Shown here in pieces: positions 43,141-55,100 of a DNA stretch of 64,000 bases. A model generated the notes under the pieces. The model saw only the letters and a list, made by a program, of their open reading frames with translations, searched no databases and had not been told where the DNA came from. Within the stretch, counting starts at the first letter, position 1. Each line of letters begins with the position of its first letter. The DNA is from Megaustenia siamemsis (taxonomy: Eukaryota; Mollusca; Gastropoda; Stylommatophora; Ariophantidae), in assembly GCA_032433765.1 (NCBI GenBank), contig JAVIAB010000025.1, forward strand, positions 33,737,282-33,801,281. The letters run 5' to 3'. Position numbers and translations under genes: made by a program.

Positions 43141-46100
43141 TGTGTGTCCTCAACTCCAAGAGTTGTTCTAGTAGTAGAGGAGCCTGTGTGTCCATATCTC
43201 CAGAAGCTGTTCTAGTAGTAGAGGAGCCTGTGTGCCCATATCTCCAAGAGCTGTTCTAGTAGTAGAGGGGTCTGTGTGCCCATATCTCCAAGAGCTGTTC
43301 TAGTAGTAGAGGAGCCTGTGTGCCCATATCTCCAAGAGCTGTTCTAGTGGTAGAGGAGCCTGTGTGCCCATATCTCCAAGAGCTGTTCTAGTGGTAGAGG
43401 AGCCTGTGTGCCCATATCTCCAAGAGCTGTTCTAGTAGTAGAGGAGCCTGTGTGCCCATATCTCCAAGAGCTGTTCTAGTGGTAGAGGAGCCTGTGTGCC
43501 CATATCTCCAAGAGCTGTTCTAGTAGTAGAGGAGCCTGTGTGTTCATATCTCCAAGAGCTGTTCTAGTAGTAGAGGAGCCTTTGTCCCCATATCTCCAAG
43601 AGCTGTTCTAGTAGTAGAGGAGTCTGTGTCCACATATCTCCAAGAGCTGTTCTAGTAGTAGAGGAGCCTGTGTGCCCATATCTCCAAGAGCTGTTCTAGT
43701 AGTAGAGGAGCCTGTGTGCCCATATCTCCAAGAGCTGTTCTAGTAGTAGAGGAGCCTTTGTCCCCATATCTCCAAGAGCTGTTCTAGTAGTAGAGGAGCC
43801 TGTGTGCCCATATCTCCAAGAGCTGTTCTAGTAGTAAAGGAGCCTGTGTGCCCATATCTCCAAGAGCTTGTTCTAGTAAAAGAGGAGCATGTGTGTTCAT
43901 ATCTCCAAGAGTTGTTCTAGTAAAAGAGAGCATGTGTGTTCATATCTCCAAGAGTTGTTCTAGTAAAAGAGGAGCCTGTGTGCCCATATCTCCAAGAGTT
44001 GTTCTAGTAAAAGAGGAGCATGTGTGTTCATATCTCCAAGAGTTGTTCTAATAGTAGAGGAGTCTGTGTGCCCTTATCTCCAAGAGCTGTTCTAGTAGTA
44101 GAGGGGTCTGTGTGCCCATATCTCCAAGAGCTGTTCTAGTAGTAGAGGGGTCTGTGTGCCCATATCTCCAAGAGCTGTTCTAGTGGTAGAGGAGCCTGTG
44201 TGCCCATATCTCCAAGAGCTGTTCTAGTAGTAAAGGAGCCTGTGTGCCCATATCTCCAAGAGTTGTTCTAGTAAAGAGGAGCATGTGTGTTCATATCTCC
44301 AAGAGCTGTTCTAGTAGTAGAGGAGCCTGTGTGCCCATATCTCCAAGAGCTGTTCTAGTAGTAGAGGGGTCTGTGTGCCCATATCTCCAAGAGCTGTTCT
44401 AGTAGTAGAGGGGTCTGTGTGCCCATATCTCCAAGAGCTGTTCTAGTAGTAGAGGAGCCTGTGTGCCCATATCTCCAAGAGCTGTTCTAGTAGTAGAGGA
44501 GCCTGTGTGCCCATATCTCCAAGAGCTGTTCTAGTAGTAGAGGGGTCTGTGTGCCCATATCTCCAAGAGCTGTTCTAGTAGTAAAGGAGCCTTTGTCCCA
44601 TATCTCCAAGAGCTGTTCTAGTAGTAGAGGAGCCTGTGTGCCCATATCTCCAAGAGCTGTTCTAGTAGTAGAGGGGTCTGTGTGCCCATATCTCCAAGAG
44701 CTGTTCTAGTAGTAGAGGAGCCTGTGTGCCCATATCTCCAAGAGTTGTTCTAGTAGTAGAGAAGCCTGTGTGCCCATATCTCTAGGAGCTGTTCTAGTAG
44801 TAGAGGAGCCTGTGTGCCCATATCTCCAAGAGCTGTTCTAGTAGTAGAGGGGTCTGTGTGCCCATATCTCCAAGAGTTGTTCTAGTAGTAGAGAGCCTGT
44901 GTGCCCATATCTCTAGGAGCTGTTCTAGTAGTAGAGGAGCCTGTGTGCCCATATCTCCAAGAGCTGTTCTAGTAGTAGAGGGGTCTGTGTGCCCATATCT
45001 CCAAGAGCTGTTCTAGTAGTAGAGGAGCCTGTGTGCCCATATCTCCAAGAGCTGTTCTAGTAGTAAAGGAGCCTTTGTCCATATCTCCAAGAGCTGTTCT
45101 AGTAGTAGAGAAGCCTGTGTGCCCATATCTCCAAGAGTTGTTCTAGTAGTAGAGAAGCCTGTGTGCCATATCTCCAAGAGTTGTTCTAGTAGTAGAGAAG
45201 CTGTGTGCCCATATCTCTAGGAGCTGTTCTAGTAGTAGAGGAGCCTGTGTGCCCATATCTCCAAGAGCTGTTCTAGTAGTAGAGGAGCCTGTGTGCCCAT
45301 ATCTCCAAGAGCTGTTCTAGTAGTAGAGGAGCCTGTGTGCCCATATCTCCAAGAGCTGTTCTAGTAGTAGAGGAGCCTGTGTGCCCATATCTCCAAGAGC
45401 TGTTCTAGTAGTAGAGGAGCCTGTGTGCCCATATCTCCAAGAGCTGTTCTAGTAGTAGAGGAGCCTGTGTGCCCATATCTCCAAGAGCTGTTCTAGTAGT
45501 AGAGGAGCCTGTGTCCACATATCTCCAAGAGCTGTTCTAGTAGTAGAGGAGCCTGTGTGTCCATATCTCCAAGAATTGTTCTAGTAAAAGAGGAGCATGT
45601 GTGTTCATATCTCCAAGAGTTGTTCTAATAGTAGAGGAGCCTGTGTGTTCATATCTCCAGGAGCTGTTCTAGTAGTAGAGGAGCCTGTGTGCCCATATCT
45701 CCAAGAGTTGTTCTAGTAGTAGAGAAGCCTGTGTGCCCATATCTCTAGGAGCTGTTCTAGTAGTAGAGGAGCCTGTGTGCCCATATCTCCAAGAGCTGTT
45801 CTAGTAGTAGAGGAGCCTGTGTGTTCATATCTCCAAGAGCTGTTCTAGTAGTAGAGGAGCATGTGTGTTCATATCTCCAAGAGTTGTTCTAGTAGTAGAG
45901 GAGCCTGTGTGTTCATATCTCCAGGAGCTGTTCTAGTAGTAGAGGAGCCTGTGTGCCCATATCTCCAAGAGTTGTTCTAGTAGTAGAGGAGCCTGTGTGT
46001 CCAGATCTCCAAGAGTTGTTCTAGTAGTAGAGGGCCTGTGTGCCCATATCTCCAAGAGCTGTTCTAGTAGTAGAGGAGCCTGTGTGCCCATATCTCCAAG

Positions 46101-49100
46101 AGCTGTTCTAGTGGTAGAGGAGCCTGTGTGCCCACATCCCCAAGAGATGCTCTAGTAGTAGAGGAGCCTGTGTGCCCACATCCCCAGAGTTGTTCTAGTG
46201 GTAGAGGAGCCTGTGTGTCCATTCTCCAAGAGTTGTTCTAATAGTAGAGGAGCTGTGTGCCCATATCTCCAAGAGCTGTTCTGTGGTAGAGCAGCCTGTG
46301 TGCCCATATCTCCAAGAGTTGTTCTAGTAGTAGAGGAGCCTGTGTGCCCATTTCCAGAGCTGTTCTTGGGGGGTGGAGCCCCCCCCATATCTCCAAGAGC
46401 TGTTATTGTAGTAGAGCAGCCTGTGTGCCCATATCTCCAAGATTGTTCTAGTAGTAGAGGAGCCTGTGTGTCCTTATCTCCAAGAGCTGTTCTAGTGGTA
46501 GAGGAGACTGTGTGCCCATATCTCCAATAGCTGTTCTAGTGGTAGAGGAGCCTGTGTGCCCATATCTCCAAGAGCTGTTCTAGTGGTAGAGGAGACTGTG
46601 TGCCCATATCTCCAAGAGCTGTTCTAGTGGTAGAGGAAACTGTGTGCCCATATCTCCAATAGCTGTTCTAGTGTAGAGGAGACTGTGTGCCCATATCCCC
46701 AAGAGCTGTTCTAGTAGTAGAGAGACTGTGTGCCCATATCCCAAGAGCTTTTCTAGTGGTAGAGGAGCCTGTGTGCCCATATCTCCAAGAGCTGTTCTAG
46801 TAGTAGAGGAGCTGTGTGCCCATATCCCAAGAGCTGTTCTAGTAGTAGAGGAGCCTGTGTGTCCTCAACTCCAAGAGTTGTTCTAGTAGTAGAGGAGCCT
46901 GTGTGTCCATATCTCCAGGAGCTGTTCTAGTAGTAGAGGAGCCTGTGTGTCTCCATATCTCCAAGAGTTGTTCTAGTAGTAGAGGAGCCTGTGTGTCCAT
47001 ATCTCAAGAGCTGTTCTAGTAGTAGAGTAGCCTGTGTGTCCTCAACTCCAAGAGTTGTTCTAGTAGTAGAGGAGCCTGTGTGTCCATATCTCAAGAGCTG
47101 TTTTCTAGTAGTAGAGGAGACTGTGTGCCCATATCCTCCAAGAGCTGTTCTAGTGGTAGAGGAGACTGTGTGCCCATATCCTCAAGAGCTGTTCTAGTAG
47201 TAGAGGAGACTGTTTGCCCATATCTCAAGAGCTGTTCTAGTAGTAGAGGAGCCTGTGTGCCATATCCTCAAGAGCTGTTCTAGTGGTAGAGGAGACTGTG
47301 TGCCCATATCTCCAGAGCTGTTCTAGTGGTAGAGGAGACTGTGTGCCCAAATCCCCAAGAGCTGTTCTAGTAGTAGAGGAGACTGTGTGCCCATATCTCC
47401 AAGAGCTGTTTTCTAGGTAGAGGAGACTGTGTGTCCATATCGCCAAGAGCTGTTCTAGTGGTAGAGGATACTGTGTGCCCATATCCCAAGAGCTGTTCTA
47501 GTAGTAGAGGAGCCTGTGTGCCCATATCTCCAAGAGCTGTTCTAGTGGTAGAGGAGACTGTGTGCCCATATCTCAAGACCTGTTCTAGTGGTAGAGGAGA
47601 CCTGTGTGCCCATATCTCAAGAGCTGTTCTAGTAGGTAGAGGAGACTGTGTGTCCCATATCTCCAGAGCTGTTCTAGTGATAGAGTAGACTGTGTGCCCA
47701 TATCCCAAGAGCTGTTCTAGTGGTAGAGGAGACTGTGTGCCCCATATCCCAAGAGCTGTTCTAGTGGTAGAGGAGACTGTGTGCCCATATCTCCAATAGC
47801 TGTTCTAGTAGTAGAGGAGCCTGTGTGCCCATATCTCCAAGAGCTGTTCTAGTGTAGAGGAGACTGTGTGCCCATATCTCAAGAGCTGTTCTAGTAGTAG
47901 AGGAGACTGTGTGCCCATATCTCAAGAGCTGTTCTAGTGGTAGAGGAGACTGTGTGCCCATATCTCAAGAGCTGTTCTAGTGGTAGAGGAGACTGTGTGC
48001 CCATATCTCAAGAGCTGTTCTAGTGTAGAGGAGACTGTGTTCCCATATCCTCAAGAGCTGTTCTAGTGGTAGAGGAGACTGTGTGCCCATATCCTCAAGA
48101 GCTGTTCTAGTGGTAGAGGAGACTGTGTGTGCCCATATCTCAAGAGCTGTTCTAGTGTAGAGGAGACTGTGTGCCCATATCCTCAAGAGCTGTTCTAGTG
48201 GTAGAGGAGCCTGTGTGCCCATATCCTCAAGAGCTGTTCTAGTGTAGAGGAGACTGTGTGCCCATATCTCAAGAGCTGTTCTAGTAGTAGAGGAGCCTGT
48301 GTGCCCATATCCTCAAGAGCTGTTCTAGTGGTAGAGGAGACTGTGTGCCCATATCCGCTAGAGCTGTTCTAGTGGTAGAGGAGACTGTGTGCCCAAATCC
48401 CCAAGAGCTGTTCTAGTAGTAGAGGAGACTGTGTGCCCATATCCCCAAGAGCTGTTCTAGTAGTAGAGGAGCTGTGTGTCCATATCGCCAAGAGCTGTTC
48501 TAGTGTAGAGGATACTGTGTGCCCATATCCCCAAGAGCTGTTCTAGGTAGAGGAGACTGTGTGCCCACATCTCCAAGAGCTGTTCTAGTGGTAGAGGAGA
48601 CTGTGTGCCCATATCCCCAAGAGCTGTTCTAGTGGTAGAGGAGCCTGAGTGCCCATATCCCCAAGAGCTGTTATTGTGGTAGAGCAGTATGTAGCCCATA
48701 TCGCAAAGAACTGTTCCAGTGGTAGAGCAGCCTGTGTGCCCATATCTCCAATGCTGTTCTGGTAGTAGAGGAGCCTTTGTTCCCATATCTCCATGAGTTG
48801 TTCTAGTAGTAGAGGAGCCTGTGTTCCATATCTCCAGGAGCTGTTCTAGTAGTAGAGAGCCTGTGTGTCCTCAACTCCAAGAGTTGTTCTAGTAGTAGAG
48901 GAGCCTGTGTGTCCATATCTCCAGGAGCTGTTCTAGTAGTAGAGGAGCCTGTGTGTCCTACTCCAAGAGTTGTTCTAGTAGTAGAGGAGCCTGTGTGTCC
49001 ATATCTCCAGGAGCTGTTCTAGTAGTAGAGTAGCCTGTGTGTCCTCAACTCCAAGAGTTGTTCTAGTAGTAGAGGAGCCTGTGTGTCCATATCTCAAGAG

Positions 49101-52100
49101 CTGTTCTAGTGGTAGAGGAGACTGTGTGCCCATATCCTCAAGAGCTGTTCTAGTAGTAGAGAAGACTGTGTGCCCATATCTCTCAAGAGAGCTGTTCTAT
49201 GTTAGAGGAGACTGTGTGCCCATATCCTCAAGAGCTGTTCTAGTAGTAGAGGAGCCTGTGTGCCCATATCTCAAGAGCTGTTCTAGTGGTAGAGGAGACT
49301 GTGTGCCCATATCCCCTAGAGCTGTTCTAGTGGTAGAGGAGACTGTGTGCCCAAATCCCAAGAGCTGTTCTAGTGGTAGAGGAGACTGTGTGCCCATATC
49401 CCAAGAGCTGTTCTAGTGGTAGAGGAGCTGTGTGTCCATATCGCCAAGAGCTGTTCTAGTGTAGAGGATACTGTGTGCCCATATCCCAAGAGCTGTTCTA
49501 GTAGTAGAGGAGACTGTGTGCCCATATCTCCAAGAGCTGTTCTAGTGGTAGAGGAGACTGTGTGCCCATATCCCCAAGAGCTGTTCTAGTGGTAGAGGAG
49601 CCTGTGTGCCCATATCCCCAATAGCTGTTATTGTGTAGAGCAGTATGCTAGCCCATATCCGTAAGAACTGTTCAGTGGTAGAGCAGCCTGTGTGCCCATA
49701 TCTCCAATGCTGTTCTTGTAGTAGAGGAGCCTTTGTTCCCATATCTCCATGAGTTGTTCTAGTGGTAGAGGAGCCTGTGTGTCCTCAACTCCAAGAGTTG
49801 TTCTAGTAGTAGAGGAGCCTGTGTGTCCATATCTCCAGGAGCTGTTCTAGTAGTAGAGGAGCCTGTGTGTCCTCAACTCCAAGAGCTGTTCTAGTAGTAG
49901 AGGAGCCTGTGTGTCCATATCTCCAGGAGCTGTTCTAGTAGTAGAGGAGCCTGTGTGTCCTCAACTCCAAGAGTTGTTCTAGTAGTAGAGGAGCCTGTGT
50001 GTCCTCAACTCCAAGAGTTGTTCTAGTAGTAGAGGAGCCTGTGTGTCCTCAACTCCAAGAGTTGTTCTAGTAGTAGAGGAGCCTGTGTGTCCTCAACTCC
50101 AAGAGTTGTTCTAGTAGTAGAGGAGCCTGTGTGTCCATATCTCCAGGAGCTGTTCTAGTAGTAGAGGAGCCTGTGTGTCCCAACTCCAAGAGTTGTTCTA
50201 GTAGTAGAGGAGCCTGTGTGTCCATATCTCCAGAAGCTGTTCTAGTAATAGAGGAGCCTGTGTGCCCATATCTCCAAGAGCTGTTCTAGTAGTAGAGGAG
50301 AATTTGTCCCCATATCTCCAAGAGCTGTTCTAGTAGTAGAGGAGTCTGTGTGCCCATATCTCCAAGAGTTGTTCTAGTAGTAGAGGAGTCTGTGTGCCCA
50401 TATCTCCAAGAGTTGTTCTAGTAGTAGAGGAGTCTGTGTGCCCATATCTCCAAGAGTTGTTCTAGTAGTAGAGGAGTCTGTGTGCCCATATCTCCAAGAG
50501 TTGTTCTAGTAGTAGAGGAGTCTGTGTGCCCATATCTCCAAGAGTTGTTCTAGTAGTAGAGGAGTCTGTGTGCCCATATCTCCAAGAGTTGTTCTAGTAG
50601 TAGAGGAGTCTGTGTGCCCATATCTCCAAGAGTTGTTCTAGTAGTAGAGAGTCTGTGTGCCCATATCTCCAAGAGTTGTTCTAGTAGTAGAGGAGTCTGT
50701 GTGCCCATATCTCCAAGAGCTGTTCTAGTAGTAGAGAAGCCTGTGTGCCCATATCTCCAAGAGTTGTTCTAGTAGTAGAGGAGTCTGTGTGCCCATATCT
50801 CCAAGAGTTGTTCTAGTAGTAGAGGAGTCTGTGTGCCCATATCTCCAAGAGCTGTTCTAGTAGTAGAGGAGCCTTTGTCCCATATCTCCAAGAGCTGTTC
50901 TAGTAGTAGAGGAGCCTTTGTCCCCATATCTCCAAGAGTTGTTCTAGTAGTAGAGGAGCCTGTGTGCCCATATCTCCAAGAGCTGTTCTAGTAGTAGAGG
51001 AGCCTGTGTGCCCATATCTCCAAGAGCTGTTCTAGTAGTAGAGGAGCCTGTGTGTCCATATCTCCAAGAGTTGTTCTAGTAGTAGAGGAGCCTGTGTGTC
51101 CATATCTCCAAGAATTGTTCTAGTAAAAGAGGAGCATGTGTGTTCATATCTCCAAGAGTTGTTCTAATAGTAGAGGAGCCTGTGTGTTCATACTCCAGGA
51201 GCTGTTCTAGTAGTAGAGGAGCCTGTGTGCCCATATCTCCAAGAGTTGTTCTAGTAGTAGAGAAGCCTGTGTGCCCATATCTCTAGGAGCTGTTCTAGTA
51301 GTAGAGGAGCCTGTGTGCCCATATCTCCAAGAGCTGTTCTAGTAGTAGAGGGGTCTGTGTGCCCATATCTCCAAGAGCTGTTCTAGTAGTAGAGGGGTCT
51401 GTGTGCCCATATCTCCAAGAGCTGTTCTAGTAGTAGAGGAGCCTGTGTGCCCATATCTCCAGAGCTGTTCTAGTAGTAAAGGAGCCTTTGTCCCCATATC
51501 TCCAAGAGCTGTTCTAGTAGTAGAGGAGCCTGTGTGTCCATATCTCCAAGAGTTGTTCTAGTGGTAGAGGAGTCTGTGTGTCCATATCTCCAAGAGTTGT
51601 TCTAGTGGTAGAGGAGCCTGTGTGTCCATATCTCCAAGAGTTGTTCTAGTAGTAGAGGAGCCTGTGTGTCCATATCTCCAAGAGTTGTTCTAGTGGTAGA
51701 GGAGTCTGTGTGTCCATATCTCCAAGAGTTGTTCTAGTGGTAGAGGAGTCTGTGTGTCCATATCTCCAAGAGTTGTTCTAGTAGTAGAGGAGCCTGTGTG
51801 ACCATAACTCCAAGAGTTGTTCTAGTAGTAGAGCCTGTGTGACCATAACTCCAAGAGTTGTTCTAGTAGTAGAGGAGCCTGTGTGACCATAACTCCAAGA
51901 GTTGTTCTAGTAGTAGAGGAGCCTGTGTGACCATATCTCCAAGAGTTGTTCTAGTGGTAGAGGAGTCTGTGTGCCCATATCCCCAAGAGTTGTTCTAGTG
52001 GTAGAGGAGCCTGTGTGACTATATCTCCAAGAGTTGTTCTAGTGGTAGAGGAGCCTGTGTGCCCATATCTCCAAGAGTTGTTCTTTGGTAGAGGAGCCTT

Positions 52101-55100
52101 TGTCCCCATATCTCCAAGAGTTGTTCTAGTAGTAGAGGAGCCTGTGTGCCCATATCTCCAAGAATTGTTCTAGTAAAAGAGGAGCATGTGTGTTCATATC
52201 TCCAAGAATTGTTCTAGTAAAAGAGGAGCATGTGTGTTCATATCTCCAAGAGTTGTTCTAATAGTAGAGGAGCCTGTGTGTTCATAACTCCAGGAGCTGT
52301 TCTAGTAGTAGAGGAGCCTGTGTGCCCATATCTCCAAGAGCTGTTCTAGTAGTAGAGGAGCCTGTGTGCCCATATCTCCAAGAGTTGTTCTAGTAGTAGA
52401 GGAGCCTGTGTGCCCATATCTCCAAGAGCTGTTCTAGTAGTAGAGGAGCCTGTGTGTCCTTATCTCCAAGAGCTGTTCTAGTAGTAGAGGAGCCTGTGTG
52501 CCCATATCTCCAAGAGCTGTTCTAGTAGTAGAGGAGCCTGTGTGCCCATATCTCCAAGAGCTGTTCTAGTAGTAGAGGAGCCTGTGTGCCCATATCTCCA
52601 AGAGCTGTTCTAGTAGTAGAGGAGCCTGTGTGCCCATATCTCCAAGAGCTGTTCTAGTAGTAGAGGAGCCTGTGTGCCCATATCTCCAAGAGCTGTTCTA
52701 GTAGTAGAGGAGCCTGTGTGCCCATATCTCCAAGAGTTGTTCTAGTAGTAGAGGAGCCTGTGTGCCCATATCTCCAAGAGCTGTTCTAGTAGTAGAGGAG
52801 CCTGTGTGCCCATATCTCCAAGAGTTGTTCTAGTAGTAGAGGAGCCTGTGTGCCCATATCTCCAAGAGCTGTTCTAGTAGTAGAGGAGCCTGTGTGCCCA
52901 TATCTCCAAGAGCTGTTCTAGTAGTAGAGGAGCCTTTGTACCCATATCTCCAAGAGCTGTTCTAGTAGTAGAGGAGCCTTTGTCCCCATATCTCCAAGAG
53001 CTGTTCTAGTAGTAGAGGAGCCTGTGTGCCCATATCTCCAAGAGCTGTTCTAGTAGTAGAGGAGCCTTTGTCCCCATATCTCCAAGAGCTGTTCTAGTAG
53101 TAGAGGAGCCTTTGTCCCCATATCTCCAAGAGCTGTTCTAGTAGTAGAGGAGCCTTTGTCCCCATATCTCCAAGAGCTGTTCTAGTAGTAGAGGAGCCTT
53201 TGTCCCATATCTCCAAGAGCTGTTCTAGTAGTAGAGGAGCCTTTGTCCCCATATCTCCAAGAGCTGTTCTAGTAGTAGAGGAGCCTTTGTCCCCATATCT
53301 CCAAGAGCTGTTCTAGTAGTAGAGGAGCCTTTGTCCCATATCTCCAAGAGCTGTTCTAGTAGTAGAGGAGCCTTTGTCCCCATATCTCCAAGAGCTGTTC
53401 TAGTAGTAGAGGAGCCTTTGTCCCCATATCTCCAAGAGCTGTTCTAGTAGTAGAGGAGCCTGTGTGCCCATATCTCCAAGAGCTGTTCTAGTGGTAGAGG
53501 AGCCTGTGTGCCCATATCTCCAAGAGCTGTTCTAGTAGTAGAGGAGCTTTGTCCCCATATCTCCAAGAGCTGTTCTAGTAGTAGAGGAGCCTGTGTGCCC
53601 ATATCTCCAAGAGCTGTTCTAGTGGTAGAGGAGCTGTGTGACTATATCTCCAAGAGTTGTTCTAGTAGTAGAGGAGCCTGTGTGCCCATATCTCCAAGAG
53701 CTGTTCTAGTGTAGAGGAGCCTGTGTGCCCATATCTCCAAGAGCTGTTCTAGTGGTAGAGGAGCCTGTGTGCCCATATCTCCAAGAGCTGTTCTAGTGGT
53801 AGAGGAGCCTGTGTGCCCATATCTCCAAGAGCTGTTCTAGTAGTAGAGGAGCCTTTGTCCCCATATCTCCAAGAGCTGTTCTAGTAGTAGAGGAGCCTTT
53901 GTCCCCATATCTCCAAGAGCTGTTCTAGTAGTAGAGGAGCCTGTGTGTCCATATCTCCAAGAGCTGTTCTAGTAGTAGAGGAGCCTTTGTCCCCATATCT
54001 CCAAGAGCTGTTCTAGTAGTAGAGGAGCCTTTGTCCCCATATCTCCAAGAGCTGTTCTAGTAGTAGAGGAGCCTTTGTCCCATATCTCCAAGAGCTGTTC
54101 TAGTAGTAGAGGAGCCTTTGTCCCCATATCTCCAAGAGCTGTTCTAGTAGTAGAGGAGCCTGTGTGCCCATATCTCCAAGAGCTGTTCTAGTAGTAGAGG
54201 AGCCTTTGTCCCCATATCTCCAAGAGCTGTTCTAGTAGTAGAGGAGCCTTTGTCCCCATATCTCCAAGAGCTGTTCTAGTAGTAGAGGAGCCTGTGTGCC
54301 CATATCTCCAAGAGCTGTTCTAGTAGTAGAGGAGCCTTTGTCCCCATATCTCCAAGAGCTGTTCTAGTAGTAGAGGAGCCTTTGTCCCCATATCTCCAAG
54401 AGCTGTTCTAGTAGTAGAGGAGCCTGTGTGTCCTTATCTCCAAGAGCTGTTCTAGTAGTAGAGGAGCCTGTGTGTCCTTATCTCGAAGAGCTGTTCTAGT
54501 AGTAGAGGAGCCTGTGTGTCCTTATCTCGAAGAGCTGTTCTAGTAGTAGAGGAGCCTGTGTGTCCTTATCTCGAAGAGCTGTTCTAGTAGTAGAGGAGCC
54601 TGTGTGTCCTTATCTCGAAGAGCTGTTCTAGTGGTAGAGGAGCCTGTGTGCCCATATCCCCAAGAGCTGTTCTAGTAGTAGAGGAGCCTGTGTGCCCATA
54701 TCTCCAAGAGCTGTTCTAGTGGTAGAGGAGCCTGTGTGCCCATATCCCAAGAGCTGTTCTAGTAGTAGAGGAGCCTGTGTGCCCATATCTCCAAGAGTTG
54801 TTCTAGTAGTAGAGGAGCCTGTGTGCCCATATCTCCAAGAGTTGTTCTAGTAGTAGAGGAGCCTGTGTGCCCATATCTCCAAGAGTTGTTCTAGTAGTAG
54901 AGGAGCCTGTGTGCCCATATCCCCAAGAGTTGTTCTAGTAGTAGAGGAGCCTTTGTCCCCATATCTCCAAGAGTTGTTCTAGTAGTAGAGGAGCCTGTGT
55001 GCCCATATCTCCAAGAGTTGTTCTAGTAGTAGAGGAGCCTGTGTGTCCATATCTCCAAGAGTTGTTCTAGTAGTAGAGGAGCCTGTGTGCCCATATCTCC

